Virus record (IMG/VR): IMGVR_UViG_3300020416_001080
Coordinates: 1 to 33,400 of that record
DNA: 33,400 bases
Origin: a virus
Reading direction: 5' to 3' (one strand)
The notes below the pieces were generated by a model. It saw only the letters and a list, made by a program, of their open reading frames with translations, did not search any database and was not told the origin of the DNA. The number at the start of each line of letters is the position of its first letter. Positions within the stretch are counted from its first letter, which is position 1. The position numbers and the translations under genes were made by a program. This document shows positions 19,521 through 26,587 of the stretch, piece after piece.

Positions 19521-21854
19521 TTACGTGCTCTTATTGGTATATGGAGCACTTGTATCTTTAGCAATGTTTAGATCTTTCTGCATTTGACCCATAGTTTTCT
19601 TAGCCGCACCCATGTCTTTAGTACTCATTTTATAGCTTTTGCCTCCGCCAGCATCAAAATTAAAATGTTTGTGACCATCTACGTCGATACCAACTGATGC
19701 CGCTCCTGCTCCAATGTTTACTCCGCCTTTAAGTTTGTTGCCATCCATATCATAAATGCCTTTTAGATCTACACCCACATCTCCGTCACCTGTGTTTACT
19801 GGTGTGTGAAAGTCTTGTGTTACAGTCTTTTTGACAAAGTCATGTACCTGTTGTAATCCTTTAATTTTAGGAGATTCATATTTAATCAATTTACCATCTG
19901 GTGTAAATGTATATGTACCAGCACCACTTGCTACAGTTCTGTTTCCGTCTTTCGTGGTATCAATGCTTACACCTTTATCATTTGTACCATCCGGAGTATC
20001 TGAACTAGGAGCGTCTGGAGCTGTTGGCATTTTAAGTATCTTAATTTTGTCAGGCACAGCATTTTTTGGATCTGGATCACCTTTGTTTGGATCATCCATT
20101 GTAGAACTTATTGAAGCCATGTTGTTAAGTTTATCCATCTGAACATCTACTTTACCCATGTCACCAGCCGCTACTGCATTTACCATTACAGCAAGTAGTG
20201 ATGGTATTAACACAAAGTTTCTTGTATGTTTAGGTATTTTCTTTAACATAGGTGTAACTTTTGATAATATATTTTTTGGCAGTTTAGTTAAAAGGTCTTT
20301 AATTCCTTCTTCTAATTGCTCCGGAGTGCTTTCAAGTAAGATGTTAATAAATTCTTCTTGAGTATATAATGATTCAGACTTTTTACGTCCTGACTTCATG
20401 TTAGCACACCAGTGATACATCTTTGCTTTTTCACCTGATGCTTTTTTTGCTTTTGATCTTAAACTTGTTACTGAACCGTTACAACTAGCACCGGACTTCT
20501 TTACTCTACCTGGACGACTTTTGCCTTTTTTCTTTCCATCAGCAAAGTTTTCCTTCATCATTCCTAAAACAAATTCAAGAGTGTAAGGAAGTTTAGCAAC
20601 AGTAATTGATTCCATTTGTAACATTTTTACAACATCGTATCTATGATGACCGTTAATAATTCTATTTTTGCTATCAACCACTATAGGTGTGTAATCTCCT
20701 TTAGCAATTTTTTTAAGTTGTTTAGTATAATTTTCTTTTAGTCTTTCTTTTTGTATAGGTATAATACTTTCTACCTTTATAGGTACAATTTTGTGTGGTA
20801 TATATTCTAAATGTTTTTTACGTATTTGTGGAAGTTGATCTCTAGTATAACTTTCTGATTTTTTCTTTTTCGGTAAACCTTTATGCTTTGTTGAAGCAAA
20901 TTTTTTCACATCAGACTTTTTCATATCCTTTGCTACTTCTCCTGCTTCACCTCCCTTAGGCATATCACCTTTTTGCATTGCTCTAACTATGCCAAAGAAC
21001 TGTTGTTGCTTTTTACTAACTGCTTTTTCTTCTACAGGTTCTTTCATGTGTTGCTGTATTGCTTTTGCTGTTCTTTCAAACTTATGATCTTTGTGTTTAA
21101 AGCCTTCACCACCTGCGGCTTCCCAACTTGCAATATTTTTACCAAAGTCATCAATTAAAATATTAGGCGTGCCATCTGGATTAGTTGCAAACTTTGCTTT
21201 ATCATGTGTAATGATAACATTTTCTGGGGGGAAGAAGTCTAAGTTCTTTTTAATCCACTCACGCTTGTGTGGTTCCGAATTAGGATCATTTGGCAGTGGA
21301 CTACTTAATATACTGTAACTACCTTTAACTTTTTTAATAACACCTAATAAGTTTTTTGCTTGTGGAAGCAATGGTAAGTTTAACCAAAAATCATCTTTGT
21401 CTCTAATCTTTTGTAGTGCAGGCTCTATGTCTTTGACTTTACGCCAATCCTTGCCTATTAACTTTTGCCATTCTCCAAAAAAGTCTGCTAGTACTCCGTC
21501 CATGTCAACAAATACTTTACTTGTACTTGCTATTTCGCCTATATCTTCTGCCATCTTAGCATAGTATAACATGATTTCATCGGTTTTGTCAACCGATTCT
21601 GTCATACCTAGATTGAATAATACGTTGGTTTTGGAACCTTTTACCTTCTTTGATAGTGTAGGTGGGCGTCCATCTTTGTCTACTTTGTTACCAAACTTAG
21701 CGGCTTGCTTTTTAATAGCATCTACACCAACATCAGCAGTAGTGTTAACACCTTTTACTACACGGCCACCATTTTCATGCATACGTAGATAGTGTTTGAA
21801 ACTGCCTGGCTTAGGAACTTTGTTTTCAATGTCTTTTAAACTATGAAATTTCAT
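19521..21854 (-). CDS. 777-aa multidomain virion-type protein: HAD nucleotidase-like, ParB-like and further domains
   Basis: Domains in order. (1) 1-110, N-terminal linker. (2) 111-265, HAD phosphatase resembling 5'(3')-deoxyribonucleotidases: VFVDMDGVLADF (D117 and D119), SILSSPLP (about 181-188), then a Lys-containing helix, and ILIDDFGKN (D235, D236). (3) 350-425, ParB/sulfiredoxin-like: VESIIPIQKERLKENYTKQL, then RIINGHHRYDVV (G402-H-H-R). (4) About 440-492, a basic segment with C458 and C483 (SCNGSVTSLRSKAKK...MYHWCANMKSGRKK). (5) About 495-560, YTQEEFINILLES and a hydrophobic stretch IPSLLAVMVNAVAA. (6) 570-777, Gly/Asp/Lys-rich beta-type tail. The HAD catalytic residues look intact. 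It overlaps the upstream 69-aa gene by 4 bases (ATGA). Neighbours carry capsid-leader-like N-termini, so a packaged polyprotein is plausible. Confidence 0.8.
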   Translation of the reverse strand: MKFHSLKDIENKVPKPGSFKHYLRMHENGGRVVKGVNTTADVGVDAIKKQAAKFGNKVDKDGRPPTLSKKVKGSKTNVLFNLGMTESVDKTDEIMLYYAKMAEDIGEIASTSKVFVDMDGVLADFFGEWQKLIGKDWRKVKDIEPALQKIRDKDDFWLNLPLLPQAKNLLGVIKKVKGSYSILSSPLPNDPNSEPHKREWIKKNLDFFPPENVIITHDKAKFATNPDGTPNILIDDFGKNIASWEAAGGEGFKHKDHKFERTAKAIQQHMKEPVEEKAVSKKQQQFFGIVRAMQKGDMPKGGEAGEVAKDMKKSDVKKFASTKHKGLPKKKKSESYTRDQLPQIRKKHLEYIPHKIVPIKVESIIPIQKERLKENYTKQLKKIAKGDYTPIVVDSKNRIINGHHRYDVVKMLQMESITVAKLPYTLEFVLGMMKENFADGKKKGKSRPGRVKKSGASCNGSVTSLRSKAKKASGEKAKMYHWCANMKSGRKKSESLYTQEEFINILLESTPEQLEEGIKDLLTKLPKNILSKVTPMLKKIPKHTRNFVLIPSLLAVMVNAVAAGDMGKVDVQMDKLNNMASISSTMDDPNKGDPDPKNAVPDKIKILKMPTAPDAPSSDTPDGTNDKGVSIDTTKDGNRTVASGAGTYTFTPDGKLIKYESPKIKGLQQVHDFVKKTVTQDFHTPVNTGDGDVGVDLKGIYDMDGNKLKGGVNIGAGAASVGIDVDGHKHFNFDAGGGKSYKMSTKDMGAAKKTMGQMQKDLNIAKDTSAPYTNKST
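21563..21592 (-). promoter_or_regulatory. Weak internal promoter-like sequence in the 777-aa gene
   Basis: Minus strand: TTGACA at 21592-21587, an 18-base spacer, TATACT at 21568-21563. It precedes in-frame ATG codons at residues 95 and 101, just before the HAD domain. The coding sequence could produce this by chance. Confidence 0.25.
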
Positions 21855-22060
21855 TTTTTACGTCCTCTAAAACCACCGCCAGTCATATGCGGTAAACTAA
21901 ACCAAAGTTTGAACCAGTCACTGTCTCCTGGTTTGATACCTTTTTTTCTTTCTATCTTACGTTTTTCACTTGCAGTCTTACTTATATTTTCTAAAGTGTA
22001 AGGTGTATATCCTTTATATTCATTGACACCTGCAAGTTCTTTCAAACGTTCGATGTCCAT
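21851..22060 (-). CDS. Small basic protein, 69 aa, with K-E-L-A-G-V motif
   Basis: Begins MDIERLKELAGVNEYKGYTPYTLEN, then a Lys/Arg-rich helix (TASEKRKIERKKGIK), and ends FSLPHMTGGGFRGRKK. The R-L-K-E-L-A-G-V motif recurs as R-I-K-E-L-A-G-V in the 269-aa protein at 23268-24077 and contains an L-x-E site. It overlaps the next gene as ATGA, and its first base is shared with the nucleotidyltransferase stop. The basic, Gly-rich character suggests a packaged DNA-binding protein, but no family is known to me. Confidence 0.68.
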   Translation of the reverse strand: MDIERLKELAGVNEYKGYTPYTLENISKTASEKRKIERKKGIKPGDSDWFKLWFSLPHMTGGGFRGRKK

Positions 22061-22944
22061 TACCGCTCCATGTCTAATTTATATTTTAATCCTAAAAGGT
22101 CAAATAGTTTTGCTGTAGTAGATGCACTCTGTAGTGCTTTTAACATTGCTTCTTGTTTATCTTCGTTCCTATCAAAGAAACTTACAAATTGTTTTGCATT
22201 CTTAGGGTCTACAAATACTTTGCCACCAACACTTATTTCACCTTTTCCTGCATTCCAACTTAATGGAAATGGTTTGTTATCATTTCTCATAGCAATATTA
22301 TTAAGAACATCTATCTTTGGCTTTTGTTGTTGGACAACAAGTTCTTTCTTTTTAATAAATTCTTCTAAGTTTTCTTCAACTGCATCTACACCCATAATAC
22401 CTTGAAGTTTTTTAAACATATCTTCTGCGTGAGGCATAGCTTGTTGTGTAATACCTCTTTTGAAAGAATTAATATCGTTGTCTAGTACTGTTTGTCTAAG
22501 TTTACTTGCACTCATTCCTGTAGCATCACCTGCATCAGGATCTCTTTGTAATTGCACATAGTTAATTTTCTTGAAATTATAATTGTGCATTTCTTTTTCT
22601 ACACCATTGTACTGTTGTAATATTTTTAAAAGTTTTGGTTCACCTTCTAAAAATGTTACTTCGGTATAACCCATTTTATATAATCTATCAGCGGCAGTAA
22701 GTACAGTTTTTGCAAGTCCTATACTTATACCATCAAAACTTTTACGAGCCCAATCTAATTTGTCTTGTGCTGGTAAAGGATCTGTAGGAAGTTTAGGTGC
22801 TCTATCTGTTAAGAATAAAAAAGAATCACCTGGTGCATTTTTGATTGCATTTACAAGAAGTTCGTGTCCTGTAGTAGCAGGATTTAATCTGCCTAGTGCA
22901 AATGATGCAATTTTTTTATCTTCAAATAGCTGTCTTAGTAGCAT
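22060..22944 (-). CDS. Nucleotidyltransferase-like protein with CTS-like leader
   Basis: 294 aa. The N-terminus MLLRQLFEDKK has L-F-E before Asp, a prohead-protease-like site at residue 8. The catalytic domain (about 11-170) is of the cytidylyltransferase superfamily: LGRLNPATTGHELL with T25-G26-H27 (TxGH motif), FLTDRAPK (44-51), and GMSASKLRQ (143-151, the S-x-S-x-x-R motif). The C-terminal 120 residues (EENLEEFIKKKELVVQQQKPK onward) are a separate helical and beta segment. Possible reactions are NMN adenylyl transfer or phosphopantetheine-type adenylyl transfer; it is not a full match to any by eye. The ATG at 22944 has a GGAAGAG site and overlaps the previous gene by 23 bases. Confidence 0.75.
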   Translation of the reverse strand: MLLRQLFEDKKIASFALGRLNPATTGHELLVNAIKNAPGDSFLFLTDRAPKLPTDPLPAQDKLDWARKSFDGISIGLAKTVLTAADRLYKMGYTEVTFLEGEPKLLKILQQYNGVEKEMHNYNFKKINYVQLQRDPDAGDATGMSASKLRQTVLDNDINSFKRGITQQAMPHAEDMFKKLQGIMGVDAVEENLEEFIKKKELVVQQQKPKIDVLNNIAMRNDNKPFPLSWNAGKGEISVGGKVFVDPKNAKQFVSFFDRNEDKQEAMLKALQSASTTAKLFDLLGLKYKLDMER

Positions 22945-23266
22945 CTGGTAACTCTTCCTTTGGGTTTCTTTCGTGATCTAAAACTTTATGAGCTAGGTCT
23001 GCTTTTTCTTGAGGATTCATTAATTCTTCAGGCGTCTTGTTTAAATCATATTTCAAACAATAGTGATTCAAACACTTATCTATCATTGGCATAACATGAC
23101 CTTGGATTATCTTTTCATTTGTTTCGCTACGTAACTTATCCATACAAGGCATATAATGCTTGCGATAAAATGGTTCATCATTCAACATATGAAAATGCAC
23201 ATCATCTACAACGTTATATGGCATACTATCATCTAATGGTTTGCTAAAAATTTCTGTAAGTAACAT
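22922..23266 (-). CDS. Conserved-looking hypothetical phage protein, 114 aa
   Basis: Begins MLLTEIFSKPLDDSMPYNVVDDVHFHMLNDEPFYRKHYMPCMDKL and is helical throughout. I recall relatives in T4-like marine phages but no function. The leader L-T-E before Ile-Phe again offers an (L/I)xE site at residue 5. I use the ATG at 23266, which lies 1 base after the stop of the previous gene and has AGGAAG upstream; a longer reading to 23338 lies in the preceding gene. Two Cys (C84 and C88 region, KCLNHYC) may be structural. Confidence 0.7.
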   Translation of the reverse strand: MLLTEIFSKPLDDSMPYNVVDDVHFHMLNDEPFYRKHYMPCMDKLRSETNEKIIQGHVMPMIDKCLNHYCLKYDLNKTPEELMNPQEKADLAHKVLDHERNPKEELPDATKTAI

Positions 23267-23267
23267 T

Positions 23268-24077
23268 TTACCACTTCCTGCAAGACCAATATCTTGCTTT
23301 TGTTCTTGGCCCTGGGTTATCACAGTTGTGTCTAGCACGGAAACTTCTTCTACGTGCTGGATTTGATTTTTTAATTTTCATATTAGGATCACCAAAGTTT
23401 ACTTTTTTAATATTCTTAGTCTTAGGATCTCTTACATATACTTTAAACTTTTTTACATCGCCACGTGTTGGTTTACCAAGTTGTACTTTACGTCCTTGGT
23501 ATTCTGCTTCGTCAATAATTTCATCTTCATTGAACCACATATCTCCATAAGCGTGATAAAAGTCATCACCGTCATATGTTTCTTCTGTTACACCTGCAAG
23601 TTCTTTAATTCTGTTTAGCTCTTCTGTTTCTTTTGTAATATCTTTTTTCTTGTGTTTTTTACCACAAGATTCGCATATTGCTTTACCGCAATCACAAGGG
23701 CAATCACAGTAATCTTCAGCTTCTCTAATGCCTTCATCAGCATCGTGTATACCGTTTCCATTGTCATCTATCCAATGTCTACCTTTTTCATCATGTGAAT
23801 CATGTGAACAATCTGTTGTAGGCTTGTGCATAGTATCACCACAGTCTTTACAATGGTATTTTGAAGCTACAATAGCCTCTTCCATGCTTTCTTTTTTCTT
23901 TGCCGCTTTGCTATACTTGTCCTTTAAGCGTCCTAGTTCTTCTTGACTTGCACCTTCACGTCCAGCCTTAGCGGCTTTTTTCATATATTCTTTACCGTGT
24001 TTTTTAACACCTGTATAATACTGTAAGCCTGATTCGTTTTCAGCTTCTTTTAGATAATCTTTGAAAGTTTTAGTCAT
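23268..24077 (-). CDS. Cys-rich virion-type protein with CTS-like leader, 269 aa
   Basis: Begins MTKTFKDYLKEAENE, closely parallel to the T4 internal protein leader MKTYQEFIAEA, with an L-K-E site before Ala at residue 11. A putative zinc site is C76-x-x-C79-G-D, plus C90; a second Cys cluster is C124, C126, C128, C130, C135 and C138. Between them, WIDDNGNGIHDADEG (102-116) looks like a thrombospondin-3 or dockerin-like calcium loop. RIKELAGV at 156-163 repeats the motif of the 69-aa protein. The basic C-terminus (230-269, KSNPARRRSFRARHNCDNPGPRTKARYWSCRKW) resembles a tail common in marine T4-like virion proteins. The start ATG has a TAGGAG site and a late promoter octamer 30 bases upstream. 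Confidence 0.75.
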   Translation of the reverse strand: MTKTFKDYLKEAENESGLQYYTGVKKHGKEYMKKAAKAGREGASQEELGRLKDKYSKAAKKKESMEEAIVASKYHCKDCGDTMHKPTTDCSHDSHDEKGRHWIDDNGNGIHDADEGIREAEDYCDCPCDCGKAICESCGKKHKKKDITKETEELNRIKELAGVTEETYDGDDFYHAYGDMWFNEDEIIDEAEYQGRKVQLGKPTRGDVKKFKVYVRDPKTKNIKKVNFGDPNMKIKKSNPARRRSFRARHNCDNPGPRTKARYWSCRKW

Positions 24078-24106
24078 AATTAAACTCCTAGTATGTACAT
24101 TTAAAG

Positions 24107-24114
24107 TATTTATC
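24107..24114 (-). promoter_or_regulatory. T4-type late promoter octamer GATAAATA
   Basis: Minus-strand GATAAATA about 30 bases before the ATG of the 269-aa virion-type gene. It matches the NATAAATA late -10 box of T4-like phages. It lies in the divergent gap between this gene and speD. Confidence 0.6.
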
Positions 24115-24144
24115 AATATTAGTCAAGCTCTGTTGGTGCAGTGA

Positions 24145-24152
24145 GCTAAATA
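24145..24152 (+). promoter_or_regulatory. Possible late-type element GCTAAATA before speD
   Basis: Plus-strand GCTAAATA, 20 bases before the speD ATG. It differs from NATAAATA at the second position (C for A). No other promoter was seen for this isolated plus-strand gene, so this is the best candidate, but it is weak. Confidence 0.3.
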
Positions 24153-24172
24153 GAAACCAAAAGGAAACGGCT

Positions 24173-24547
24173 ATGTTGAAGCATAAACATATGATAGTAA
24201 GAGCTGAAGTTAGCAACCCTCCTCAATACGAGCAAAACATAGTCGATTGGGCGAGTAATTTAATCAGAGATATAGATATGAAAATAATGATGGGACCATA
24301 TGCAAAATATTGCGAAATGCCTGGCAATAGAGGGTTTACATGTGTTACTATTATTGAAACAAGTCATATTGCAATACACGTTTGGGACGAAGTTAAGCCT
24401 GCATTAGTACAATTAGATGTATATACATGTGGAGAATTAGATAAACGTAAAGTTTTTAATGCACTAGAACGCTGGGATCCTGTATCAATAGAATTTAAAT
24501 ATTTAGATAGAGAAAAGAATTTAACTTTAGTTGACTTTCATTCTTAA
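24173..24547 (+). CDS. speD: S-adenosylmethionine decarboxylase-like proenzyme (SpeD)
   Basis: 124 aa, the size of prokaryotic class 1B AdoMetDC. TIIETSHIAIHVWDE has the autocleavage Ser (S64) that becomes the pyruvoyl group, followed by H65 and H69. QLDVYTCGE holds the catalytic C86. The residue before the cleavage Ser is Thr rather than the usual Glu, with Glu one position earlier. SpeD makes the aminopropyl donor for spermidine; speD genes are common auxiliary genes of marine cyanophages. Homologues can also have shifted to arginine or ornithine decarboxylation. It is the only plus-strand gene in the window. It has an AAGGAAA site, and its last 21 bases overlap the 3' end of the convergent gene. 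Confidence 0.82.
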   Translation: MLKHKHMIVRAEVSNPPQYEQNIVDWASNLIRDIDMKIMMGPYAKYCEMPGNRGFTCVTIIETSHIAIHVWDEVKPALVQLDVYTCGELDKRKVFNALERWDPVSIEFKYLDREKNLTLVDFHS

Positions 24548-25960
24548 TTTAGAACGTGGTCCTTCTTTCATACTAGAACTTACAGCAACTTCAACTTGTC
24601 CTGTTGCCATTTCTCTATTTGGCCATGTAATAACTGAATTCATTGCGTTTGCACTTGCAATATTTTGTGGTGACATTTTGTTAGATAATTTAATAAAGTT
24701 CTGTTGTAGTGTTTCACGGACTACAGGAGCAAAGTTCGGTAATGCGTTATCTTTGTTTACTACTTTTGCAGTTAGTGCTTCAAAAGCATAGAATATATTC
24801 TTATATTTTTGTACAGGATTATCTGTATCATCTGCAAATTTAGCAAAGTTGTTGACTTTGAGTTTGTCTAAAATATTATTTAGGTATTCAGGAAATGATT
24901 CACCAGCAATAGCTTCGTTTATTTCTGACTCTTTAATTTCTCTATCCATATATAATCTAAAACCTTGTGCTTCCATTTTGTAAAAGAAGTTTGCATTTAA
25001 AAATGCACTATTCTTTGTAGTTGTTTTATCTTGTAGTTCTAAAAATGCTACTGCTCTTGGATTCTTTTCCTTTAGTTCTTTCGGTACTTCGAATTGTCCC
25101 ATACTAAAGGCCGCACCTTTTCCTGATTTACCACCTTTTACAGAAATCCATATTTTATTTCCTGATACAGGATTTTCAAAGCCTGCTACTGCTCCTTCGG
25201 CATCTGCTAATCTTGCATTTTTTGCAGTAGGGAATACCATCTTCATTTGATCAAAACTATTCAAACCAACATGATCAAAAAATGCTTGTTCAACATCACC
25301 TGTAAATGTTGCCATTCCTTTTAACATCATAAGTGGTCCCAGATATTCACCTGCATCATCTCTAAAAGCGGCAAACTCACCTGAACTTAATTCACTTAGA
25401 TCAAATGTATTATCTTTATTTGCAATTTGTGTAGCGGCATCAATAACTTTTCTGCCAATGTCTGTTGATTGTAATTTTTGATTACTTTTAATTGCTTGTA
25501 ATAATGACTCAGCAGTATACTCTGCTCCGCCTGCATCAATTCCTATGTCTGCTGGTTTTAAACTTGCGGCTTCTTTACCACCAGCAACAAATTTACTACC
25601 ACCAAATTCTGCACCTTTAATCAAAGGCGAAACGGAATTCTTTGTAACAATATGTATTGGTTTTTTCTCTTCATCGTTCTTATCATATCCGTATAATTCA
25701 AACGGAACTTTTTTATTTCCACCAGCACGCCAAGTTTGAAAGTTTTTTACATTGTCGTATTCAGTAGGTGGATCTGATTGTAATTGAATTTTTGGAGGAA
25801 TAATAATTTCTTTATTATCTTTTGTTTTGAAAGGTGTCAAATTGTTTATATAGTTCAAAAATGTTTCTTTACGATCAGGAGTTCTATCCTTCATAAGTTC
25901 GTCACCTGTAAGATAAGGAGACGCTTCGTATAATTCACTTCTAAATTGTGTATAACGCAT
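24527..25960 (-). CDS. Virion-type protein with CTS-like leader, 477 aa
   Basis: Begins MRYTQFRSELYEASPYLTG, with L-Y-E before Ala at residue 12, very like the T4 internal-protein leader. The mature part has a helical and beta mix with DDAGEYLGPLMMLKGMATFTGDVEQAF and MVFPTAKNARLADAEGAVAGFENPVSGNKIWISVKGGKSGKGAAFSMGQ (about 238-288). The latter has an Asp/Glu-rich stretch followed by strand I-S-V-K-G-G, loosely like the E-x-K strand of PD-(D/E)xK nucleases; this is only a resemblance. The C-terminus SSSMKEGPRSKLRMKVN is basic. It starts at an ATG overlapping the previous stop by 1 base. The overlap with speD at the 3' end is convergent. Confidence 0.75.
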   Translation of the reverse strand: MRYTQFRSELYEASPYLTGDELMKDRTPDRKETFLNYINNLTPFKTKDNKEIIIPPKIQLQSDPPTEYDNVKNFQTWRAGGNKKVPFELYGYDKNDEEKKPIHIVTKNSVSPLIKGAEFGGSKFVAGGKEAASLKPADIGIDAGGAEYTAESLLQAIKSNQKLQSTDIGRKVIDAATQIANKDNTFDLSELSSGEFAAFRDDAGEYLGPLMMLKGMATFTGDVEQAFFDHVGLNSFDQMKMVFPTAKNARLADAEGAVAGFENPVSGNKIWISVKGGKSGKGAAFSMGQFEVPKELKEKNPRAVAFLELQDKTTTKNSAFLNANFFYKMEAQGFRLYMDREIKESEINEAIAGESFPEYLNNILDKLKVNNFAKFADDTDNPVQKYKNIFYAFEALTAKVVNKDNALPNFAPVVRETLQQNFIKLSNKMSPQNIASANAMNSVITWPNREMATGQVEVAVSSSMKEGPRSKLRMKVN

Positions 25961-26226
25961 TAAACACTAACCTCAATATCAAAATTATTGTAGCCAAGAT
26001 CAAATAATTTATTTGCTACATCTTCAGCAATTAAGTCTGATTCATCTTCGTCTAATTTTGCATGTGTTTCTACTGTAAGAACAGTTTGTCCTTGTTCTGA
26101 CTCAGTTAGACTATAATTAGTTTCGCTTTCTAATAACGCAGGAGAAGCCATTGTAGCAACTTCTGAAACTACAATATCGTCTATTTCTTCTTTGTTATCA
26201 AAAATAATATTAATAAAATTTTCCAT
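25960..26226 (-). CDS. Small acidic hypothetical protein, 88 aa
   Basis: Begins MENFINIIFDNKEEIDDIVVSEVATMASPALLESETNYSL and ends LGYNNFDIEVSV. It is strongly acidic throughout (many D and E, few basic residues), unlike the basic genes around it. The ending looks like a ferredoxin-like alpha/beta piece (DVANKLFDLGYNNFDIEVSV). No family is known to me. It lies between a beta-rich structural-type gene and the 477-aa gene, with a TAATG overlap to the latter. Confidence 0.68.
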   Translation of the reverse strand: MENFINIIFDNKEEIDDIVVSEVATMASPALLESETNYSLTESEQGQTVLTVETHAKLDEDESDLIAEDVANKLFDLGYNNFDIEVSV

Positions 26227-26234
26227 ATTATATC

Positions 26235-26576
26235 CTAGTGGTTAAGTCTTACACTGTTTACAGTTCCATCTGTATATACTAATTTTGCTCTAACATAGAC
26301 AAAATTTCCTGTAAAATTTGCATATTTAACTTCTGTTTGATTTGCAACAGTTACAGTATCTACGTCAAACCAGTCAGCGTCTGTTGGCGTAGTTGCTAAT
26401 GTTGCTTGTATTGTAATAGATCCTGTTAATCCTGTGTAATCATACATTACAGTATGCACACCGTCTGATCTTCCGTAGAATCCATCACCTCTAAAGTTGG
26501 ATCCAGTTACAGTTTCAGTCGTACTGTCCCCTGGATGTGTATTTGCTGATAAAATTATTTCACTTGTACTCGGCAT
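26235..26576 (-). CDS. Beta-rich virion structural-type protein, 113 aa
   Basis: Starts at the ATG at 26576 within the repeated late element. The sequence is rich in T, S, G, V and D with alternating strands (HTVMYDYTGLTGSITIQATLATTPTDADWFDVDTVTV, then NFVYVRAKLVYTDGTVNSVRLNH), typical of an immunoglobulin-like or jelly-roll virion protein. It contains an RGD triplet near residue 30, which may mean nothing. A head, neck or fibre decoration role is inferred only. The ATG is 5 bases after the TAG stop of the previous gene, which is itself part of the late element. Confidence 0.65.
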   Translation of the reverse strand: MPSTSEIILSANTHPGDSTTETVTGSNFRGDGFYGRSDGVHTVMYDYTGLTGSITIQATLATTPTDADWFDVDTVTVANQTEVKYANFTGNFVYVRAKLVYTDGTVNSVRLNH

Positions 26577-26587
26577 AATACTATTTA
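26574..26587 (-). promoter_or_regulatory. Late-type element TAAATAGTATT plus start codon, copy 2
   Basis: The same 14-mer as at 19500-19513. Here the full octamer reads CATAAATA (26589-26582), matching NATAAATA, and it contains the stop codon of the upstream gene. The start codon of the beta-rich gene ends the element. Confidence 0.55.

Noticed and set aside
20640-20790. ParB-like domain as a sign of a plasmid or prophage partition system
   Set aside because: It is one domain inside a 777-aa virion-type fusion, with no ParA gene or parS-like repeats. It is better read as part of that protein.
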